DNA of 64,000 nt from Nocardia blacklockiae (GTDB lineage Bacteria; Actinomycetota; Actinomycetes; Mycobacteriales; Mycobacteriaceae): positions 496,001 through 560,000 of the forward strand of contig NZ_JADLRJ010000005.1 of NCBI RefSeq assembly GCF_015477355.1, written 5' to 3'. Shown one piece after another: positions 56,073 through 63,884 of the stretch; positions within the stretch are counted from its first letter, which is position 1; each line of letters opens with the position of its first letter. Under the pieces are notes generated by a model. It made no database searches. It was given only the letters and a program-made list of their open reading frames with translations, and had not been told where the DNA came from. A program made the position numbers and the translations under genes.

Positions 56073-56137
56073 ATTCGGCCGACGACCTCGTCTCATTTCC
56101 GCCAGCCACGGCCTCGGCCGCCTCCTACGCTGTGCTC

Positions 56138-56563
56138 GTGCCAGACAACCGGACCATCATCCAGAACGCGTGGCGCGCGTTCGCGAGTCACGACGCCGCG
56201 CAGATCGCCCCGTACTTCACCGCCGACGCCGAGTGGCTGGCCCCGGCCGGCAACGCCACCGCGGTCGCGCTCGGCGGGCCCAGTCACCTGGTCGGCCGTG
56301 AGGTCATCACCCGATTCCTCGCCGAGGACTTCGGAAAGTTGTTCGTCGGCGACGTCGCGGTCGAGTTCCACGGCTTCTACGCCGACGGTGACCGCGTGAT
56401 CGTGGAGGAGACCATGCGCGCGACCCTCCCCGGCGGCAACACCTACGTCAACGACTACTGCTTCGTCTTCGAGCTGCGCGACGGGCAGATCCACCGGGTG
56501 CGCGAGTACATGGACACCGCCCGCGGGCACCGCGCGATCTTCGGCGAACCCGCCACGACATAG
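56138..56563 (+). CDS. SnoaL-like (NTF2-fold) protein
   Basis: This protein of about 141 residues has the SnoaL/NTF2 cone fold pattern: RTIIQNAWRAFASHDAAQIAPYFTADAEWLAP, a central VGREVITRFLAEDFGKLF, and the strand VEETMRATLPGGNTYVNDYCFVFELRDGQIHRVREYMD. Such proteins bind small polar ligands or act as isomerases; no function can be assigned. The start is uncertain: GTG 56138 gives MPDNRTI, GTG 56132 is two codons earlier, and GTG 56069 would overlap the DUF2470 stop (GTGA). It may be part of the same iron-responsive transcript. Confidence 0.82.
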   Translation: MPDNRTIIQNAWRAFASHDAAQIAPYFTADAEWLAPAGNATAVALGGPSHLVGREVITRFLAEDFGKLFVGDVAVEFHGFYADGDRVIVEETMRATLPGGNTYVNDYCFVFELRDGQIHRVREYMDTARGHRAIFGEPATT

Positions 56564-56593
56564 GAGTGCCGCCGCCCACATACATTGGCGGGC

Positions 56594-57388
56594 ATGGTGT
56601 CCTCCGCTGCTTCCGGTCCGTTCCGGCCCGAACTCGCGAACGGCCGCGAACGGACGGCCCTGCGGATCGAGATCGCGGTCGTGCTGGTCGTCACGTTCGG
56701 GCTCAGTGGCGCGAATGCGGCGTTGTCGCTGCTGGAGAGCGCGCTGGCGCCGGGCGGCGTCGGGGGGCAGAGTGTGGCGCTCAATCCGTCGCGGGCGGCG
56801 CAGTCGGCCATCGACCTGCTGTTCCAGTTGCTCGGGGTGTTGCGGCTGTTCGGGTGGGCCGCGCTCGGGCTGTATCTGTTGTGGCGCAGCGGGATCGGGC
56901 CGCGGCTGCTCGGGCTGGCCCGAATTCGCCTGCGGGGGGACGTCGTTCCGGGACTGGTGCTGGCGGCGCTCATCGGACTGCCGGGGCTGGGGCTGTATCT
57001 GGTCGCGCACGCGCTCGGCATGAGCGTGACCATCGTGCCCAGTTCGCTGCACGACCACTGGTGGCGGCTGCCGGTGCTGGTGTTCTCGGCGATCGCCAAC
57101 GCGGTGGCCGAGGAGATTCTGGTGGTGGGTTATCTGATCACGCGGTTGCGAGCCCTGGGCTGGTCGGAGCGTAGGTCGTTGCTGGCCTCGTCCCTGCTGC
57201 GCGGCAGCTACCACCTGTATCAGGGCCTCGGCGGCGGGCTGGGGAACGTGGTGATGGGACTGGTGTTCGGCGGGTACTGGCAGCGCGCGAACCGCTTGTG
57301 GGCGTTGATACTCGCGCACGCCACCATCGACGTGGTCGCGTACGTCGGCTACACGCTGCTGCACGGGCACGTCTCGTGGCTGCCGTGA
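56594..57388 (+). CDS. CPBP-family intramembrane metalloprotease
   Basis: This 264-residue polytopic membrane protein carries the three CPBP (Abi/Rce1) motifs: AEEILVVGYLITRLR with the Glu-Glu pair, RGSYHLYQGLGGGLGN with the first zinc-side His, and LILAHATIDVVAYV with the second. About eight membrane helices are predicted. Family members cleave within membranes or handle prenylated peptides and bacteriocin immunity. The ATG at 56594 (MVSSAAS) follows GGCGGGC; a TTG three codons earlier is possible. It lies between the iron-linked genes and the LCP gene. Confidence 0.88.
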   Translation: MVSSAASGPFRPELANGRERTALRIEIAVVLVVTFGLSGANAALSLLESALAPGGVGGQSVALNPSRAAQSAIDLLFQLLGVLRLFGWAALGLYLLWRSGIGPRLLGLARIRLRGDVVPGLVLAALIGLPGLGLYLVAHALGMSVTIVPSSLHDHWWRLPVLVFSAIANAVAEEILVVGYLITRLRALGWSERRSLLASSLLRGSYHLYQGLGGGLGNVVMGLVFGGYWQRANRLWALILAHATIDVVAYVGYTLLHGHVSWLP

Positions 57389-57639
57389 CCTCGGGTGGCG
57401 TCCCGACACGCCGACGGCGGCGTGGTCGGTGGTCACCGTGAGCATCGTCATCGACTCGAGATGAACCCGGGAGCCCGCCGGGTCAGTAGCATCTCGGTGA
57501 TGAACGGCGACGACCCCCAGCAGTACGCGCGGACGCGCCGGGTGCCGCCGCCAGGACCCGGACGGCCCGGCCGCATCCGGACAATCGGCGGCACCCGGGC
57601 GGCGAACCACCCCGGCGCCCCCCGATCGAACCCACCCAG

Positions 57640-58815
57640 GTGATGCGCCGCGACGCCACCGACCGGCCGCTGGCCTGGTCGCAGGTGCCGCCCGGCGGCA
57701 ACCCGCCGCCCCGGTTCCGCTCGGGCCCGCGTCGCCCCGCCGAGCCGCCGCCCACGCACGCGCCCACTCAACGCCCGGTGCCGTACCGGGAGCCGCCACC
57801 GCCACCACCGCCCGCCGCACCGGCCCGCCGCCGCGACCGTCCGCCGCGCGAACCGCGAATACGGCGCAAAAGGCATTGGGGCCGTTGGTTGTTGGCACTG
57901 TTGCTGATTCTGGTGCTCACCCCGATCGCGGCCGCGGTCTACCTGGACCGCTCGCTGCACCGCGTCGACGCGCTCGCCGACTACAGCGGCCGCGGCGGCG
58001 ACACCCCGGGCACGAATTGGCTGCTGACCGGATCCGACAGCCGACTGGGACTGACCGCGGATCAGGAGAGCGAGCTGTCCACCGGCGACACCGCCGACGC
58101 CGGCGGCGAACGCAGCGACACGATCATCCTGGTGCACGTCCCGAAGTCCGGCGGCGCGACCATCGTCAGCCTGCCCCGCGACTCCTACGTGCCCATCCCG
58201 GGCATCGGCCGGGACAAACTCAACGCGGCGTTCTCCGCGGGCGGCCCGAAACTGCTGACCCAGACCGTGGAGACGGTCACCGGCCTGCACATCGATCATT
58301 TCGCGGAAATCGGCTTCGGCGGATTCGCGGGCATGGTGGACGCGGTCGGCGGCATCGACATGTGCCTGCCGTACGCGATCGACGACCCGCTCGCGGGCAT
58401 CGACCTGCCCGAGGGCTGCCAGCACCTGTCCGGCGCCCAGGCCCTCGGCTTCGTCCGCACCCGCGCCACCCCGCGCGCCGACCTCGACCGCATGCACAAC
58501 CAGCAGCTGTTCCTCTCGGCGCTGCTACAGAAGGCGACGAGCACGGGGACGCTGGTCAACCCGTTCCGGCTGTGGCCGCTGGCGCAGGGACTGTCCGGCT
58601 CGCTGCGGGTCGACAACGGCGACCACATCTGGGATCTGGCCCGGCTCGGCTGGGCGCTGCGCGGCGACACGGTGTCGACCACGGTCCCGATCGGCGGCTT
58701 CGACGACGTGTCCGGCAGCGGCAATGTGCTGCTGTGGGACAAGGAGCGGGCGGGCCGATTCTTCGACGCGCTGGCGGCGGACCAGCCGGTTCCTGTGGAT
58801 CTGATCACAAAATAG
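57640..58815 (+). CDS. LytR-CpsA-Psr (LCP) family wall ligase
   Basis: This protein of 391 residues or more has a cytoplasmic Pro/Arg-rich N-terminus, one membrane helix at about residues 82-102 (RWLLALLLILVLTPIAAAVYL) and the extracellular LCP domain with GSDSR, RSDTIILVHVP, VSLPRDSYVPIPG, FVRTR and the AGMVDAVGG region. LCP enzymes attach wall polymers to peptidoglycan; in this order it corresponds to Rv3840, and in mycolata relatives join arabinogalactan to peptidoglycan. The start is uncertain. GTG 57640 and ATG 57643 have poor sites, and a frame from ATG 57500 reading MNGDDPQQYARTRR ends at 57643 in another frame, which suggests a frameshift in the leader. Confidence 0.9.
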   Translation: MMRRDATDRPLAWSQVPPGGNPPPRFRSGPRRPAEPPPTHAPTQRPVPYREPPPPPPPAAPARRRDRPPREPRIRRKRHWGRWLLALLLILVLTPIAAAVYLDRSLHRVDALADYSGRGGDTPGTNWLLTGSDSRLGLTADQESELSTGDTADAGGERSDTIILVHVPKSGGATIVSLPRDSYVPIPGIGRDKLNAAFSAGGPKLLTQTVETVTGLHIDHFAEIGFGGFAGMVDAVGGIDMCLPYAIDDPLAGIDLPEGCQHLSGAQALGFVRTRATPRADLDRMHNQQLFLSALLQKATSTGTLVNPFRLWPLAQGLSGSLRVDNGDHIWDLARLGWALRGDTVSTTVPIGGFDDVSGSGNVLLWDKERAGRFFDALAADQPVPVDLITK

Positions 58816-58900
58816 GTCGAGCGGCACCTCCTATTCTCGGCGCGAATTCCCGAAACCCGATCGGGCAGCACCGGAAATAGCCGGAGAGAATAGCGATACA

Positions 58901-58919
58901 TTAGGCAATACTTGCCTCA
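58901..58919 (+). promoter_or_regulatory. IdeR-like iron box upstream of bfrB
   Basis: TTAGGCAATACTTGCCTCA contains a perfect AGGCAA/TTGCCT dyad and keeps the TTAGG half of the IdeR box, though it matches the consensus at only about 12 of 19 positions. A second TTAGGT half-site begins at 58921. It lies 68 bases before the bfrB ATG. In mycobacteria IdeR activates bfrB through multiple boxes, so a similar role is likely. Confidence 0.65.
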
Positions 58920-58986
58920 TTTAGGTCGCGCTCAATAAGGGTGCACTTGGATGACACGGCCGATAACCAGCACTAATGTCGCTGCC

Positions 58987-59535
58987 ATGTCCACTCACCC
59001 CGAGCCTCCCCGCAGCAAGTTCCACCACTTGCTGCACGATCAGATTCGGCACGAATTCAATGCCGAACATCAGTACATCGCCATCGCGGTGTGGTTCGAC
59101 AATGCCGATCTTCCGGTATTGGCGAAGTACTTCTACAAGCAGTCGGTGGAAGAGCGCAATCACGCGATGATGATCGCGCAGTACTTCCTCGATCGGGATA
59201 TGAGCATCGAACTGTCCGGCGTCGACGGGGCGAAGTCGCAATTCCAGAACGTGCGCGAGCCCATCGAACTGGCGCTGCAGCAGGAGAAGACGGTCACCGA
59301 TCAGATCGTCCAGCTGGCCAGCACCGCCCGCGAAGAGGGCGACTACCTGGGCGAGCAGTTCATGCAGTGGTTCCTGAAGGAGCAGGTGGAGGAGGTGGCG
59401 CGGATGACGACGCTGCTCACCGTCACCGAGCGCGCCGGCACCAACCTGTTCGACCTGGAGAACTTCGTCGCGCGCGAGATGAGCTCGCCGAGCGACGCCT
59501 CGGGCGCCCCGCACGTCGCGGGCGGCTCGGTCTGA
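58987..59535 (+). CDS. bfrB: Ferritin BfrB
   Basis: This 182-residue ferritin-like protein stores iron in a 24-subunit shell. The ferroxidase ligands are visible in QIRHEFNAEHQYIAIAVWF, VEERNHAMMIAQYFLDRD and FLKEQVEEVARM. The C-terminus ASGAPHVAGGSV follows the extended tail seen in mycobacterial BfrB (SGAPHAAGGRL), important for iron release there. The start at ATG 58987 gives MSTHPEPPRSKFHHLL and fits the known length (Rv3841, 181 residues); ATG 58951 with AAGGG upstream is the alternative. A strong terminator follows. Confidence 0.95.
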   Translation: MSTHPEPPRSKFHHLLHDQIRHEFNAEHQYIAIAVWFDNADLPVLAKYFYKQSVEERNHAMMIAQYFLDRDMSIELSGVDGAKSQFQNVREPIELALQQEKTVTDQIVQLASTAREEGDYLGEQFMQWFLKEQVEEVARMTTLLTVTERAGTNLFDLENFVAREMSSPSDASGAPHVAGGSV

Positions 59536-59557
59536 CCGTCCGCACCGGGTGAGCGAG

Positions 59558-59597
59558 GCTCGGCTCCGCGTGGAAAACCATGCGGAGCCGAGCTTTT
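59558..59597 (+). terminator. Bidirectional Rho-independent terminator after bfrB
   Basis: GCTCGGCTCCGC and its complement form a perfect 12-base stem with a 12-base loop, followed by TTTT on the plus strand. It lies 22 bases beyond the bfrB stop and three bases from the end of the convergent DUF5926 gene, so it serves both. Confidence 0.9.
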
Positions 59598-59599
59598 CG

Positions 59600-60526
59600 C
59601 TATCGCAGGGTGACCTGGCGCGAGCGCAGGCCGTCGCGGGACCGGCGCTCGTCGGAGGTCAGCGGCGCGTCGGCGGCCAGGGCCGCGGCCAGGCGGGCAC
59701 CGAATTCGGCCGCGGGCGCGACCCATTCGTTCGCGTGCCGCTCGCGATCCAGGTCGAACACCGGAACCAGCAGGCCGTGCGTGCGGAACGAGCCGGCGAA
59801 CCGCGAGCCCTCGCCGAGGTGCAGCCCGCCGGCCGCGTGCACCCGGGCCAGCGCCAGCATCAGGGCGTCCTCGTCCTCGGGGCGCACCCAGCGCAGGTGC
59901 GCCTTCTCGCCGGCGTCGACCCACCAGGCCGCGCCGACGGCGTCGGCGCCCAGCTCCAGCCGATCCGACGGCAGGATCGCCTGGTTCGCCTGCTCGATCG
60001 TGGCGGCGACCTGCGGCTCGGGCGTCACGCCGGCGGGCACCCACCAGTCGAAGTTCTGGTGCACGGTCAGGTCCAGGCTCGCGCCCGGGTCCAGCACCTC
60101 GGTCAGCGCGGGGACCGTAGCCGCGCCGGACGCGGCGGCCGCCTGCAGCGACTCGCCCGGCTCGGCGCCCTGGGTCCACAGCACGGCGGCGGCCAGATCG
60201 GCGGCCGGGTCGTCGGACTGGTGCTGCACCTGCGCGGCGACGAAACCGGTCGCCTCGTCGCCCGCGCGCACCAGCGCGGCCACGGCGCCGGGCAGCACGG
60301 TGGCGAGGGTGACGGGACGTTCCGCCGCCACGCCGGGCGCCAGCTTCAGCGTCGCCGTCGCCGACGGCACGAACTCCCGTAGCGCGACGAGATCGCATTC
60401 GGCGGCGAGGCCGGCGAACGGGCGCGCCGAGGCCTGCGCGGCCTGCTGCTGCGCCGCGCGACGTTCGGCCAGACGCTGCGCCCGATTACTGTCGGGCTTG
60501 GGACTGTTGCGCTTCGACTTACCCAC
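59600..60526 (-). CDS. DUF5926 family protein
   Basis: This 308-residue soluble protein, conserved in actinobacteria and of unknown function, starts MGKSKRNSPKPDSNRAQRLAE with a basic helix. It has a beta-rich body with PFAGLAAECDLVALREFVPS, the segment by which I recognise the family. No enzyme motif is seen. Older annotations sometimes call relatives topoisomerase, which the sequence does not support. The GTG start at 60526 follows AGGTTCACCGTTC. It converges with bfrB and is preceded by the glpQ1 gene 66 bases upstream. Confidence 0.85.
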   Translation of the reverse strand: MGKSKRNSPKPDSNRAQRLAERRAAQQQAAQASARPFAGLAAECDLVALREFVPSATATLKLAPGVAAERPVTLATVLPGAVAALVRAGDEATGFVAAQVQHQSDDPAADLAAAVLWTQGAEPGESLQAAAASGAATVPALTEVLDPGASLDLTVHQNFDWWVPAGVTPEPQVAATIEQANQAILPSDRLELGADAVGAAWWVDAGEKAHLRWVRPEDEDALMLALARVHAAGGLHLGEGSRFAGSFRTHGLLVPVFDLDRERHANEWVAPAAEFGARLAAALAADAPLTSDERRSRDGLRSRQVTLR

Positions 60527-60592
60527 GAACGGTGAACCTACCGTGTCGGATCCGCTACCCCGGCACGGGCACGCCCGTTCGGGCGGCGCGCC

Positions 60593-61360
60593 TCACACGG
60601 TGGCGAGCACGGCCTTCGTGCGGCCCGGATGATTAGTGGCGATCCAGCTGACACCGAGTTCGGCGCACAGCTTCACGTCCTCGGCGGCGTCCACGGTCCA
60701 GCAGTAGGTGGCGCGGCCCGCGGCGGCGGCCTTGTCCACCAGTTCGGGATGGTCGCGCAGGGTCTTCACCGACGGCCCGACGGCGGTGGCGCCCACCGTG
60801 GTCGCGGCGCTGCCGCCGAGGTACCGCGACGACTCGCCCAGCAGCACCGTGGGCAGCAGCGGGGCCGAGCGCCGGATCCGCCACACCGCGGTGGCGGCGA
60901 ACGACATCACCACTGCGCGCGAGTGGTCGGCCGAGGCCGGCGTCGCGATGCCGTAGCGCTGCAGTTCGGCCAGCACCTTCGCCTCGACCAGGGCGCCGTA
61001 GCGCACCGGGTGCTTGGTCTCGATGAACAGCTTGGTCGGCCGGCTGCGCCAGTCCAGCACCAGCGAGATGAGTTCGCCGAGGGTCAGCACCTCCGCGGCC
61101 GCGCCGTCGGCGCCGAAGTCCAACTCCCGCAACTCGTCCAGGCTCATCTCGCTCACCAGGCCGGTGCCCGAGGAGGTGCGGTCCACGGTGCGGTCGTGCA
61201 CGCACACCAGGTGGCCGTCGCGGGTCAGCCGGACATCGCATTCGACACCGTCGGCACCCTCCTGCAGCGCGAGTTCGTAGGCGGCCAGGGTGTGCTCGGG
61301 GCGCGTGCCCGAGGCACCGCGGTGCGCCACCACGAAGGGTGCGCGACTGTCTCGACTCAC
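60593..61360 (-). CDS. glpQ1: Glycerophosphodiester phosphodiesterase GlpQ1
   Basis: This 255-residue TIM-barrel GDPD enzyme hydrolyses glycerophosphodiesters to glycerol-3-phosphate and an alcohol. Catalytic signatures are VAHRGASGTRPEHT with the first His, the metal ligands in GADGVECDVRLTRDG, and VCVHDRTVDRTSSGTG with the second His. KLFIETKHP supplies another conserved Glu and Lys. No signal peptide is visible, so it acts in the cytosol. It corresponds to Rv3842c. The GTG start overlaps the stop of the DUF4328 gene by four bases, so the two are coupled. Confidence 0.93.
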   Translation of the reverse strand: MSRDSRAPFVVAHRGASGTRPEHTLAAYELALQEGADGVECDVRLTRDGHLVCVHDRTVDRTSSGTGLVSEMSLDELRELDFGADGAAAEVLTLGELISLVLDWRSRPTKLFIETKHPVRYGALVEAKVLAELQRYGIATPASADHSRAVVMSFAATAVWRIRRSAPLLPTVLLGESSRYLGGSAATTVGATAVGPSVKTLRDHPELVDKAAAAGRATYCWTVDAAEDVKLCAELGVSWIATNHPGRTKAVLATV

Positions 61361-62406
61361 TGCGCCATGACCTCCTCGTGCTCGGACTCCGCACCGGACG
61401 CCGAATCGGAATCGTCATTCTTCCCGACCGCCGGGCCGGCCGCGCGCTCGGCGGGATGCACCGGCTCGATCACCGGCACCGCCGGACCCACCGAGGCCAC
61501 CCACCGCTTCGGCAACCGGACGCGACCGCGCAGGTCCAGGCCGTCGAGCAGCCGGACGAGCCACAGCGACAGCCCGGCGACCGCGGCGGCCACCAGATCG
61601 GTCCAGGCGGTGAACAGCACCCCGTCGGCCTGGCTCTGCAGCGAATCGGCGGTGCGCCAGCACAGCGACGCGAGCACCATCGCGCCGTTGAGCGCCCAGG
61701 CGCCCCACCAGACGCGCACCGCGCGCACGACTCTCGGGTCCCCGCCGCGCAATTCGGTCAGTTCGGTCAGGAACACGCCCGGATACAGCAGATTGACCAC
61801 CGGAATCAGGCAGCCGCCCCACAGCACGCGCGGGGACCGGGGATCGCGGCGGCCGGCGCTGGCGTAGGCGGCCCGGCGCGCCTCGACGAGCCAGCCGATC
61901 AGCGCGATCGCGGCGGCCAGCGCGCTGACCAGCGCCAGGCAGGCCGTCGCGTAGACCGCGGTGTCGGAGGCCAGCAGGGCCGCGGGATGGATCAGGCGGG
62001 TGCGATTGTGCAGCAGCACCAGGTAGCGGACCAGTTCGGCGAGCGCGGCGAGGGCGAACAGCACACCGGTGGTGATGATCAGCCGGTCGCGGCGCTCGGT
62101 GAAGGCGGCCAACCGCCCGTTCTTCGCCGCCACCGGGCGCACGGGTTCGTCCCGCAGGCCCCAGCGCGGCATCTCGCGGTAGTGCGGCGTCGCGAGCGAC
62201 GGGGGTGCCGAGCGGACCGGGCGACCGTCGCGCGGGTGCCGGCCCGGCGGCCGGGCCACCCACCGATAGTTGCGGCGCTCGGCCGGCGCGTCGACCGGCG
62301 CGGGAGACAGCAGCACACCGCGGCAGCGCGGGCACCAATGGTTCGGCCTGCCCTGCACCGCCCAGCGCGCGCCGCAGCGGGCACAGGGCTGCACGACGGT
62401 ACTCAC
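61357..62406 (-). CDS. DUF4328 membrane protein with N-terminal zinc ribbon
   Basis: This 349-residue protein begins with a zinc-ribbon-like CARCGARWAVQG and WCPRC pair at residues 8-28. A linker leads to about six hydrophobic helices (about 105-285) of the DUF4328 type, including GGCLIPVVNLLYPGVFLTEL and VWWGAWAL. It corresponds to Rv3843c; the function is unknown. The C-terminus is acidic and soluble. The GTG at 62406 follows GGGGGAGGCGAGCG. It overlaps glpQ1 downstream and may influence it or share its substrate. Confidence 0.87.
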   Translation of the reverse strand: MSTVVQPCARCGARWAVQGRPNHWCPRCRGVLLSPAPVDAPAERRNYRWVARPPGRHPRDGRPVRSAPPSLATPHYREMPRWGLRDEPVRPVAAKNGRLAAFTERRDRLIITTGVLFALAALAELVRYLVLLHNRTRLIHPAALLASDTAVYATACLALVSALAAAIALIGWLVEARRAAYASAGRRDPRSPRVLWGGCLIPVVNLLYPGVFLTELTELRGGDPRVVRAVRVWWGAWALNGAMVLASLCWRTADSLQSQADGVLFTAWTDLVAAAVAGLSLWLVRLLDGLDLRGRVRLPKRWVASVGPAVPVIEPVHPAERAAGPAVGKNDDSDSASGAESEHEEVMAQ

Positions 62407-62458
62407 CGCTCGCCTCCCCCTCTCCTCGGATGCCGTAAGCCTTCGGTGGATCGCGCCA

Positions 62459-62836
62459 TCAGTAGATCTTCGCCTCGTCCCCGTCCGCGCTCGCCAGCGG
62501 CCGACCGGAACTCTGCCACGCCACCATGCCGCCGACCACGTGGAACGCGTCGAAGCCGACGTGCGTCAGATACTGCACCACCTGGATGGACCGGCCGCCC
62601 TGCCGACACACCACGTAGATCTCGGAGTCGTAGTCCAGCTCGTCGACCCGCGCGGGCACGTCGGCCATCGGGATGTGCACGGCGCCGGGCGCGTGGCCGA
62701 GCCGCCACTCGTCGTCCTCGCGGACGTCGAGCAGGATGGCCGCGGCGGGCGGGTTGCTCGCCGCACCGGACCGGGCGGCGTCGAACTCGGCGGGTACTTC
62801 GTCGACCGGCACCGACGGAACTTCGGGGCTCGTCAC
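62459..62836 (-). CDS. Rhodanese-like domain protein
   Basis: This 125-residue single rhodanese domain has AAAILLDVREDDEWRLGHAP and the active-site loop VVCRQGGRS with the catalytic Cys near residue 75, then VVGGMVAWQSSGRPL. The six-residue CRQGGRS loop is typical of sulfurtransferases of the PspE/GlpE type. It could carry persulfide sulfur for thio-modification or cyanide detoxification. The GTG start at 62836 is preceded by AGGATCGAGATC. It lies 52 bases upstream of the DUF4328 gene in the same direction. Confidence 0.9.
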   Translation of the reverse strand: MTSPEVPSVPVDEVPAEFDAARSGAASNPPAAAILLDVREDDEWRLGHAPGAVHIPMADVPARVDELDYDSEIYVVCRQGGRSIQVVQYLTHVGFDAFHVVGGMVAWQSSGRPLASADGDEAKIY

Positions 62837-62984
62837 GATCTCGATCCTGCCACGGTCGCGGGGCGGGTGCGGAGTCCGAGTGTTCTTGCCGGTGGGCAAC
62901 CGCTACCGGACATCCGGTCTGTTCCGCTCCGGCATAGCCTGTCGGCCACCCCGGGCCGTCGGCCGCGTATACCCGTATGCCCAG

Positions 62985-63014
62985 TTATCCACATAATCCA
63001 CAACCTGATCCACA
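62985..63014 (+). promoter_or_regulatory. Cluster of three DnaA-box-like nonamers
   Basis: TTATCCACA (62985) is an exact DnaA box. TAATCCACA (62994) abuts it and TGATCCACA (63006) follows. All share ATCCACA in the same orientation. They could bind DnaA as a transcription factor or titrate it; the dnaA gene is not in the window. Confidence 0.5.
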
Positions 63015-63032
63015 GGTAGCGGAAAGGACTCC

Positions 63033-63148
63033 CGCCCGCGAGCACGCGGGCGACCGATCCGAGACTCCCCTCCTCATCCCGGAGCGGTCGCCCGCCGCCG
63101 AGGCGGGACCGCGCCGCAGGTCAGCATGTTCCCGAGATCCGCGGCGCG
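63033..63148 (+). other. Set of competing stem-loops in the leader of the terminal gene
   Basis: A perfect eight-base stem with AGCA loop (63033-63052) overlaps the left arm of a ten-base stem pairing 63047-63056 with 63085-63094. The right arm of that stem overlaps a CCCGCC/GGCGGG hairpin at 63091-63107. Another eight-base stem pairs 63110-63117 with 63141-63148. The shared arms make some of these mutually exclusive, as in attenuators. Confidence 0.35.
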
Positions 63149-63272
63149 ATCCCGACAAGTACTTGGACGGAACATCCGGGCGTCCGGTTCCCCTCGGTTC
63201 CGAAAAAACGACAACACCGGCGAGAAAACCGAAATCCCGGGCTCTGCCCGGTCGGATCGGTAGCCTTGGACC

Positions 63273-63884
63273 ATGGACGCGAGCAGGGGGTTACTCGACG
63301 AATTGGACGCGGCCGGACTGGATACCGCCCTCGCGGAGGCCACCTGCCTCGGCGTCACGGTGGACACTGCGGCCGCGCGCGTACGACTCGAACTGGAGGT
63401 GCTCACCCTTCCGGCCGAGGGCCCGCCGCCCGAGGATCGCCGCGTGTTCCTGACCCTGACGGGCGTCAGCCGGGTCGCCGCCTCGCTGCGCAAACAGGAG
63501 TGGGACGACCTGGAGCCCAAGATCTTCCCGCTCACCCTGGACACGCTCGGCGAGGCCATCGCCGGTTTCGGCGGCGGCGCGCTGCACGGCTGGGATTTCA
63601 TCGACGTCGACGACAGCGGCTGGTCGCTGTGGCGGGAACTGCTCAGCTTCGACACCACCGTGAGCGACCGCCCGGCCACGCACGTCCTGGAATTCTCTCA
63701 GCAGGAGGGCATCGACCCGCGCGAACTCGACGTGCGCGTGTGGTTCGAGGGCGTGGAGGTGGAGACCGCCGAGGGCCTATCCGTGCCGCCGGCCGATTTC
63801 GTCGCCGGCGGCCGCCGCTGGTGGAAGGCGCACGACGCGTGCGACCCGCGCACCATGCTGCCGGACGTCGCGCCGCCGATGTAA
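63273..63884 (+). CDS. Hypothetical protein with no recognised family
   Basis: This 203-residue soluble acidic protein has a mix of helix and strand and no membrane segment. WDFIDVDDSGWSLWRELLSFD and WFEGVEVETAEGLSVPPADF look like a beta domain, but I recognise no family. The ATG at 63273 has a weak site (CCTTGGACC) and is preceded by a small hairpin, so translation may be structure-controlled. Codon bias is strong, which supports a real gene. Confidence 0.7.
   Translation: MDASRGLLDELDAAGLDTALAEATCLGVTVDTAAARVRLELEVLTLPAEGPPPEDRRVFLTLTGVSRVAASLRKQEWDDLEPKIFPLTLDTLGEAIAGFGGGALHGWDFIDVDDSGWSLWRELLSFDTTVSDRPATHVLEFSQQEGIDPRELDVRVWFEGVEVETAEGLSVPPADFVAGGRRWWKAHDACDPRTMLPDVAPPM

Larger units (their letters stand above)
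62837..63272. other. Structured intergenic region between rhodanese and terminal hypothetical gene
   Basis: This 436-base divergent spacer contains an ACCGGA/TCCGGT dyad at 62905-62918, three DnaA-box-like nonamers at 62985-63014, and several GC-rich stems between 63033 and 63148. A further hairpin at 63237-63251 lies 21 bases before the next start. It must also hold promoters in both directions. No coding frame is convincing. Confidence 0.6.

Noticed and set aside
62985-63014. DnaA-box cluster as the chromosomal origin
   Set aside because: Only three boxes, and no dnaA, dnaN or AT-rich unwinding region is present; the surrounding genes are not origin neighbours.
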